This document shows, piece by piece, positions 56,707 to 64,000 of a stretch of 64,000 bases of DNA. The stretch covers positions 52,187 to 116,186 of the forward strand of contig MSJI02000694.1 in the NCBI GenBank assembly GCA_001931905.2, given 5' to 3'. The notes under the pieces were generated by a model, which was not told the origin of the DNA, did not search any database, and saw nothing but the letters and a program-made list of their open reading frames with translations. The stretch's first letter is position 1. Every line of letters begins with the position of its first letter. The DNA comes from Cladosporium sp. IMV 00045. Lineage: Eukaryota > Ascomycota > Dothideomycetes > Cladosporiales > Cladosporiaceae. The position numbers were made by a program, and so were the translations under genes.

Positions 56707-57608
56707 GGCGATTATGCATTAAGGGTATTCGGTAGAGGTTGGAAGGGGAGACGTATAGGGCTGAGAAGATGAAGAGCAAGGCTGGTAGAGGCAGTGGATC
56801 TGATCAGGAGCGTGGTGGGACTGGGTTGGAGATCGCGGTTCGTGGCTTCGGTGCACTACTGTTCACGGCGGTATGCTCCTTCGTCTCGTCCCGCGTCTTG
56901 TCCAGCTTTTGGAACTTGCCGTGCTTGCGATCGGGGTCGATCACTGCCGTCGCATTTCATGGCTCGCGGGCAGATATCAACATGGCTGGATATGGCAAAA
57001 GCCGGTATGTTCAAAGGAGTGGCAGTAGCAGCAACGGCTAGCAGTCGTGAGTGGTAGTGGCAACAATCATGTAAACAAGGCAGAAACAAGAAGAGAAAAG
57101 GATATTGCGGGTAGGCCAGCCATAGCGGCAGGTGTGAGATGGCGATCTCCAACGGCGCCTTCTGCTATCGTCATTCAGCCTTTACTGGCGCCGGGAACCA
57201 GTCAGAAATTCACTTCCATTGGGCGCTAGAGCCGAAAATGGTTAGAGGCCTTCACTTCCAAGCGCCAATCCTCGCGCATGCCTGCAGAGATCCCGGCATC
57301 AGCACGTGATTTTGGATGACTAGAGTAGATCGCGCAGCTTCCCCCGCAACAAGCCACAGCAAGAGGAGAGACACGCCGACGTCATTTGCCTGTAATGAGG
57401 AAAGATCTCGACCGCGGCACAGGAGGAGGCCAGGAGGCCAATCAAGGAACAAACCTCTACCAGCCATCGAGCTCTTGAGCGGCGAGCTCCTAAACAATCC
57501 CATCTTCCCATCCTCTTCCACTCTACTCACTTCTCAATATATTACAACAATTCTAAGCCAATCCAACTCCAACCTTTCACACCTCAATCCAATAAATAGT
57601 CAACAAAC
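56707..57608. promoter_or_regulatory. divergent promoter region
   Basis: 902 bp between the dysferlin-domain gene (minus) and the small plus-strand gene at 57609. The last 120 bp before the latter are CT/A-rich. No clear motif otherwise. Confidence 0.35.
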
Positions 57609-58157
57609 ATGTCGAGAGCTCTCAAGATCGGTGGCGTCGCTGCAGCGGCCGGCGCCGGATACTACTTCTACCAAGCTGGCGGAGACCCCAAAGCTGCACA
57701 GAAGAGGTTCGAAGGTACTGTCTGACGACGTATAATCCTCACACTCAAGCCATTGCTGACATCTCCCTCTCCAGCCGACGCAGCTAAGCTCAAGCACACC
57801 GCAAAGGACGACGCTCCCAGCAAGGGCACCGAAATCCGTAAAGACGGTGAGGTCCTCGCCGCCGACGCTGGCAAGGAGCTCGACAAACTCGCTGCTCAGG
57901 CTCGCGACGGAACCCACAAGGTCGATCAGAAGCTGGAGGACTACAGGGCGAGAGCTGAGAAGGGTCTCGACCAGTCCATCAAGCAGACTGGTGCTGAGCT
58001 GAACAAGGCCGTGGATGCGTTCGACAAGAATGTGACAGAGGTGAGTTATCAAGGATTATTGCCTTTGTGGTAGAATTTTTTGCTGATACTTGATGTGCTA
58101 CAGGGCGCGGATAAGGCCAAGAGTGGAATCTCTAGCTGGTTTGGCTCTGGAAAGTAA
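57609..58157 (+). CDS. calcofluor-white-hypersensitive-like small protein
   Basis: Three exons, 57609-57714, 57775-58040, 58104-58157 (introns 60 and 63 bp), 141 aa. A short hydrophobic N-terminal helix (ALKIGGVAAAAGAGYYFYQAGG) is followed by an amphipathic, Lys/Asp-rich helix-forming region (AAKLKHTAKDDA to LNKAVDAFDKNV) and the C-terminal motif SGISSWFGSGK. Fungal proteins of this shape are annotated as calcofluor white hypersensitive protein precursor; the biochemical role is not known, and the N-terminal helix suggests a membrane or mitochondrial location. Both introns restore the frame. Confidence 0.75.
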
Positions 58158-58652
58158 GACTGGATGCCCTCACCGGCTGGACAGGAAGATCATGGGATCA
58201 GATTGAATGATTGTAATGATATGGCTACTAATTTACCAACCCGGCTCCTATTGCCCTTTTACCTCGTGCTCTCACATGCTTCATTTCCTTGGTCTCTCGG
58301 AAACTAGACTGTCCGTACTACTCTGTTTTCTCGGAATCTGTGCGCTCTCAAGCTCAATCAGACGAACGCGCCGATTCGTTATCTTGAGGTGTATGTCTCT
58401 TCTTTCACATTGTGATCCAGCGCGGCGCTACGCTTGAGATGGTTGGCACTATTCATCTTCACATGAGTATTACACGACCTCGTGACCAATCTAATTTCCC
58501 ACCGCCACCCTCATTCTGACCCAATAGTTACACTAGCCATCAAACAAACACTGCTCTTCAAACACCAAGCCTGCCTGATACATTCGGGAAGAACAACAGC
58601 ATCAGATCCGCAAGACTGGCCCATTCCATAATCGACACCAACCGCCCTCAAC
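58158..58652. other. intergenic
   Basis: 495 bp without a supported gene; 3' flank of the preceding gene. Confidence 0.35.
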
Positions 58653-58817
58653 ATGGCGCGACGCACCACATGCACGATCTTCAGCTACACGCTCGTGGCC
58701 GCCCTCTACTCTCTGATCAGCAATACCGTCCCAACAAACGCCCAAACGCCAGCAATCCCAACCGCCGAACTCAGCATCTCCCTCTTCAACTGCGACCCAA
58801 GCACGCGTCGAGCATGA
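58653..58817 (+). CDS. possible short secreted peptide (54 aa)
   Basis: ATG 58653 (CAACATGG context) opens a 54-codon frame whose first about 30 residues look like a signal peptide (TIFSYTLVAALYSLISNTV, then NAQ). After the stop a +1 frame continues with Ser/Thr/Cys-rich sequence (SCCATTSEFSNDASNNAGSM, then TTVTTTTTICEE) to about 58969. The two parts could be one broken or spliced gene, but I found no good intron to join them. Low confidence. Confidence 0.3.
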   Translation: MARRTTCTIFSYTLVAALYSLISNTVPTNAQTPAIPTAELSISLFNCDPSTRRA

Positions 58818-61631
58818 GTCCTGCTGTGCAACGACAAGTGAATTCAGCAATGATGCAAGCAACAATGCCGGTTCAATGACAGCGGCAATGTCCCTGGGCA
58901 GCTCTGGACCTGAGTATGGAGGGAATTTGACGACAGTGACGACTACTACGACGATTTGTGAGGAGTGATCAAGATGCACTTTCTTAGAACACTTAAGATG
59001 CATTGAACCCAAGCTTTTCATCAATCAGCTGGAGCATCAATCAAGTTTTTGCATCATGCGCATGAGACTGACGTACTATGGGATCAATGTCGTCAAATTT
59101 AGCTAGAGTCTCTATACCTGGGATCAGGTTCTTTCGTCGATCAATTTGCTAAGATGAAACTCGATAAATTCTTCTTGATAGAGCGCTTGGAGATCTCTCA
59201 CAATTGCTTTACTTGACAAATTTGATCAAACATCAATAGTTCTTCTTTCGAACAAACTATCAACAAGATCAGTCAACAACCCACATGTAGCAAATCTGAT
59301 GCGCTCTAGAATTTTATGCATGTCCAGATCTTAACGTTTCTGGAGTTTTCAGAATCGGATTCCAAAGTCGTCTTGATCACAGCAATAATGGCTCAGTGAG
59401 CACCATGACAAGCAAGAACAACCAGTGTATACCTGGCTTCCAACGAGCTAGCTACCATATTGAACTCGGAGCAGTCCAATGGTCAATCGCTTCTCATTGA
59501 GTCTGACTGTTTTCTTGCCAGACATCAGGTTAGGTTCAAGCTTAAAAACAATACAATTGACTTGCTTTTCTTCATGCTGCTGAGCAACTCTCCAGTTGGA
59601 TCAGTCAATTTTAATCTCTTTAGAAAAGACTCCTGTCAAGTTTGCTGGGTAATAATCATCTTCAAAGGATTCATCTTGCAATCTAGGCTCAACCCTTTCA
59701 TCTTGCAGTCTAGGCTCAATCCTGTTCAATCAGCGCTTGATCTAACCTTGAATGTGTTCCACTTTCAATGGAGCACTTAAAAACTCGAAGTGTGTGTAAG
59801 CAAGTGGGATTCTGTACAGTGTGTGCAACGAACCATTGACAACGGTCACTTTCAGTAAACTCCACTGCACGTCTGGCCAAAGTCCCAGTCAGTGACATCA
59901 ACTCAATCATCGTTCAGACAGAAATTTCTAAGATCACAACTCACATGGTTCGTCTCTGCATCTTAGCTTTTAATCGCCATAGAAACATCATTGCGAATTG
60001 GTTCGAAATTTCCGGCATTTAGAGTACACTGCTTAGATCCACAGATACCGTCATGTGCTTGTATAGTATCTTCCTCAATTGACCCTGATTTCGGGTTGGG
60101 TTGTGCAGCTTTGATGAGCTTAGTTACTTAGCCCAGCTTCTTAAGCTTTTACAAAACAACTTGAGATCAGACAATCAGCCAACATTCAACACATGAAGAG
60201 CTTTGGAAGCCCAGTAAGTTGTCGAGTTTTGGGCGTAACTTAAAGTAACGTTAGGCCTAACTGGGGAGACATGGTCCTTTCTTTTTAAAGCTAATCTGAC
60301 AGCAGAATGTCTTCAGGATCCAGGTAAGTTACTTCTCTTCCATGCACGAGTGAGCCTTCTCAAAGCAGGTGAGCTTTCTCAAAACATCTATCAGCTCTCA
60401 TACGCTTGTAATTTGTTCTATTTGGGAGTGTGTAACGTAATGTTTGAAACGTGATTCGTTGAGACCTGTCATCTCAGGCAGCTGATTGACTTATGAATCA
60501 CATTTTGTTCGAGGCAAACTACTTTGGAGGATCTTTTAACAATCGATGTCAAATGAATCTAGCTCGCAGTAATCACAGATATTGCCTTAATCATAACTCA
60601 ATCTTTGTGGTCTTGACTGAGTTCAAATTATTCAGTCAACTGCTTTGAGGACTTTCAGTAAAGGCACCTTAGGCTATCAGAAATTGATCTATGTACTGAT
60701 TGTTCCATTCTTGTGCTAAGCTGCTTAGCTCAGTTATGTGATGATCAAACTTGAAATTTACAAATTTCAATTTTTCGTGATTGGCAAGTCTAACGCAATC
60801 AAGAGTGTATTGCTCCACTTGAACAGATGTTGTTTCTCCTCTTGGAAAAGGTAATTATGATAAGTCGGCAGGCAGACCAAAGAAAGCTGACTCTGTTTTT
60901 GACTCATCAATGTGTTTTTTGGGCAGATTGACATCGTCATGAGCGCGCTATTAGCCAAGATCGATCCTGCCTAACCATGGAACAATCTTTCCTGGCTCTA
61001 ATGAACTGCATTCCAGACCCTGTCAAGTCACTGATCAACACAGCTTTCGAACAAGTTTATGAAGCCAAGAAAAAACAAGTTCTCTCTGTGTTTGACATAG
61101 TTCACACATGCTAGGCGGATATCAACATCAGATGATAAAAATCAAGAAGACTTTAGCAAACAACAAGTCAACAAAAGCACAGGACATTTCTTAACTTAAG
61201 TCAATGATCCATTTGACTGTGCTTCATTGTTCCAGCATGATTGATCAAATGCACATAGTATACTTAGTTAAATGGCTAGACAAAGCAATGATGAGAGCTC
61301 TCTAACGTAGATCAACTTGATCTATTGACTAGCGCGCATCATGATGCTTGAGGTTGACAGCTTCTCGACATCAACAGCATAACGAGAATTACAGAACTGT
61401 TTTCGAGCAGATGCATTGCAGATACTACTCTCGACCTGAAGCAGCGCTTTCTGATGTTCTGCGCATGCGTCTCCTGCATGGCTGATGTTTTTGACTTCTA
61501 GTTAAGTTAACTATTAATAAGTTCAACTATGTTCTGAATACATAACAAGGATTAAAAGCTCACTTTACTAACTTAGCTAACACTTTGGCAAAATGATTGT
61601 GATCCTTCACAGCTTGGATTTTGCAGATTTA

Positions 61632-61809
61632 CCGTCACTGACGGGGAAGTGGGCCAGTACGGGGAAATGGGCCACTTGCTGATATACGCAAGCGTTCTGA
61701 ATTCTACCCGTCACACACGTGACTAGGTATCATAGATACGTCGTGCAGGATGAAGTCTACTACGACTGGCCCATTTCCCCGTACTGGCCCACTTCCCCGT
61801 CAGTGACGG
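61632..61809. mobile_element. 178-bp MITE with 43-bp perfect TIRs, TA duplication
   Basis: Left TIR 61632-61674 and right TIR 61767-61809 are exact inverted copies (43 of 43 by eye). They are flanked by TA at 61630-61631 and 61810-61811, the target duplication of Tc1/mariner/pogo-type transposons. Each TIR starts with the palindrome CCGTCACTGACGG and holds two direct copies of GGGGAA[G/A]TGGGCCA separated by GTAC, plausible transposase-binding sites. The 92-bp internal part has no coding capacity, so mobility would need a transposase in trans. It is GC-rich in an AT-rich block and shows no decay, suggesting a recent insertion. Confidence 0.85.
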
Positions 61810-63338
61810 TATGGAAAGCCCAACCTTTTGTGATGTATGAGTCATTCACAAAACAATGGCAAATTGATATCTGTTGCAGGACTACCTCCTAGTCAAGGGT
61901 GATAGCGAGACAGAGACATCAGGAGTTCCGCTAGTTTGCTAGAAGGAGCTTTTGAGGAACTCCTGCCTCCAGGAGGCCCCCTAGCCAAAGCTTTGCCTCC
62001 AAAGTCGCCTGGACTGACAGCAGGATTGGTGGGTTGTGGTGGACCGTGCGTGTCTAAATTATGGGTCAGAGACTTCTTAGTCCATACCAGTTTCTCGACA
62101 CAAATGCCCGACATTCCCTTACTATCGTTTGCTCTCAACACCAGGCCTATTTCTCACCCTCTAACTTTCCCTAAACTCTGCACGCTTCATAGGTCAAGTT
62201 ACGTAACTGCAACGTGATGATGGAGTACATCATGAACGCTGTCCAAAGGCTAGTAGACCACAGCAGTTTTCTGCCAGCTTGGATTGAATACGCACTTTTC
62301 TAAGGTAACTTAACTTAATGTAATCTCAAACTGTAGCAGTGAGTCTAACATCAGCGGCTCCTTTCACGTGCGGCAATGCCATACATAACTGGGTCAGTGA
62401 GAACAGATTGACGCGAATGATTTTTTTCTCACGTTGACAACCCTACAGGATCATGTAACGTTAACTTATGCCATGATTTCAGTTATGGAGATTGTGATGC
62501 TAAAGATCTCTATGCCGGGAAACGATTCAGCTACGCTTCCTGGACTCAATTTGAATCTATGGTACCATGGTCTGTGGCTACCATAAGTTACGTGAGGTGT
62601 TGTTGACACTATGAGAGGGCGTTTGCCTAAACTGGTTACAGGAAATGACATACTCGCTGGCAGCTACTACGCTTTTTTTCAGTAAATCAGTACTCAAAAT
62701 TCTGACAGCAAGACCATTCAATTTGAGTTGGAAGTGAAGTGGATGAATGTTAGAGATCAGCCGGAATCCGATCGGCCCAAAATCCATATTGTCTTTCTGA
62801 GCTTGATATGGTATGTTAAGTTAAGCAACTATGAGGAGAAATGGAGATCAGTAGCCAGTGCAGTTTGTCTCTGTGAATTGAATTAATTGCAACATAAGTT
62901 ATGCCAGAACACATCAAATGAACAACATGTTGTAACTTAACACATCTTTGCTGCCTCATTCGCGCACAAAGTGCCTTCTTCTAATGGTCATGTTTGTCGC
63001 ATTTCCCTGATCAAATGTGAATAATTCGCGCAGTCAACTTGACTTATGAGAGCATGCAGAGAGTACAGCTCTTGGGACGTCTAGTTAAACCTTTTTGCTT
63101 CCTCTCTGACCCACCTAGCTTGGAAGTCTGGACTGTTTTGAACTTTGCTGCAAGGATTAGTCTGTATCGAACCAATGCAGTAAGTTTGCCCCTTTCCATG
63201 GTGAATCCCTGAATGACTTGACACTCGATGGACTGTAAGTTAGCTTAATTCGATATGGCGATGATATCGAAAGACTGAACTTTCTCAGAGGAACATAAAT
63301 CAATGACCGCAAAGTTTCAGGCATAGTAAAAGTGCACT

Positions 63339-63548
63339 TGACACGTATGAGTGATCACAGTCTGATCTTGTCTATGATGCTGATGTTGAGCCACCCAGTT
63401 TACTGTCATACAATCCTAACTGACCTGAGCAGTATTAGAAAGACGTAGTAGGATATTGACACTAGTAAGTGATCAAATTCTGATCTTTTCCATGATGTTG
63501 ATGTCTAGCCACCCTGTCTACTGTCAAATAGTCCTACCTGAGCAAAAT
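63339..63548. repeat. diverged tandem duplication, period about 119 bp
   Basis: Copy 1 (about 63339-63433) and copy 2 (about 63458-63548) share GACAC, AGTGATCA, CTGATCTT, ATGATG[C/T]TGATGT, AGCCACCC, TACTGTCA and CCTGAGCA in the same order, with point differences and one short indel. It is non-coding. Confidence 0.7.
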
Positions 63549-64000
63549 CATGATCTGCCGGATTCCATGCATTCTGGGGTGGGATATACTGCGATAAGTT
63601 GATACCAGAGAGATTTATCAAGTTGATCAAATCAAGGTTGGTACTTGCCTACCATTCATACTTATCAAATCATCTGATCAACTGGGACCAAACTTTAGTA
63701 GGCCTGGTTAGATGCTATCTTATTCTAACGTAAATTAGCATATTTGCAGCTCAAAGTCAACGCAAATTTCGCAGAACGGAATTTCGATATTCAAATGTCC
63801 AGCCTTCTAGTGACTTGTGGTTTATTAAGGGTGATCATCATATCTTTTTCCAAGACAACGATGCAGGGGTTTTCATGTAGACTCAATGATCTACATGTGA
63901 CGTTAATCAGACTTGTCTAAGATATAAACTCCTTTTAATGCTGATATCAAGCAACATGACTGCTGTTCACTTTTGCAGAATAGCGGAAAGCAAAAGATGG

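Larger units (their letters stand above)
58972..64000. other. AT-rich, CpG-poor, gene-free block
   Basis: From about 58.97 kb the sequence becomes AT-rich, with few CG dinucleotides by eye, and has no frame above about 110 codons and none with recognisable motifs. It includes the MITE at 61632-61809, a GC-richer island at about 61900-62200, a diverged tandem duplication at 63339-63548 and thirteen TAACTTA/TAAGTTA heptamers at 60236-63242. Looks like decayed repeats or heterochromatin; no transposase or reverse transcriptase remnant is readable. Confidence 0.6.

Noticed and set aside
1..64000. CRISPR arrays, rRNA, biosynthetic gene cluster
   Set aside because: No regularly spaced direct repeats, no rRNA-like sequence, and no PKS, NRPS, terpene synthase or cluster regulator next to the phosphopantetheinyl transferase.

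Overview
The window is nuclear DNA of a filamentous ascomycete (Pezizomycotina; a dothideomycete-like fungus is my inference, not proven). Evidence: protein-coding genes on both strands with short GT-AG introns of about 50-113 bp, CTAAT-like branch sites where I checked them, pyrimidine-rich promoters, and family members typical of ascomycetes (neutral trehalase, NpgA-type phosphopantetheinyl transferase, Nup82, Tom70, Abz2). There are no operons, rRNAs, convincing tRNAs or CRISPR arrays. Exon coordinates were assembled by hand from splice sites, reading frame and family conservation.

Layout. 0-10 kb holds four plus-strand metabolic genes: a ThDP-dependent acetolactate-synthase-like enzyme, an alpha-glucoside/sugar MFS permease, a 4-coumarate-CoA-ligase-like enzyme with a peroxisomal C-terminus, and a DAO-family FAD oxidoreductase. 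10-15 kb holds a Sqt1/AAMP-type WD40 protein, a DUF4267-like membrane protein and adenylosuccinate lyase (five introns). 15-18.8 kb is gene-poor apart from one small minus-strand gene with a TATA box. 18.8-23.8 kb holds a Nup82-type nucleoporin and the nuclear cap-binding subunit Cbc2, divergently transcribed, then the glutaminase subunit of PLP synthase (Pdx2/Sno), whose frame is broken by one base. 25.7-34.2 kb holds the phosphopantetheinyl transferase, a small coiled-coil/TM protein, Tudor-SN (SND1) and a basic disordered protein followed by a minisatellite. 36.8-48.2 kb holds neutral trehalase, a membrane protein with a basic tail, Tom70, a DUF1365 membrane protein and aminodeoxychorismate lyase. 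48.2-58.2 kb holds a small unknown gene, a secreted CHRD-domain protein, a dysferlin-domain (Spo73/mug65-like) protein and a small calcofluor-white-hypersensitive-like protein.

From about 58.97 kb to the end the character changes: AT-rich, visibly CpG-poor, no credible genes, diverged tandem duplications, an intact 178-bp miniature inverted-repeat element (MITE) with 43-bp perfect TIRs and TA duplication, and thirteen copies of the heptamer TAACTTA/TAAGTTA in 3 kb. I read this as a repeat-derived heterochromatic block next to a gene-rich euchromatic arm.

Most of the genes are housekeeping genes with no obvious shared pathway; there is no sign of a biosynthetic cluster. The observations most worth checking are the heptamer family, the MITE, an in-frame TAG in the trehalase tail followed by 86 open codons of matching composition, and the single-base frameshift in Pdx2. 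I did not find a clear new multi-gene system.
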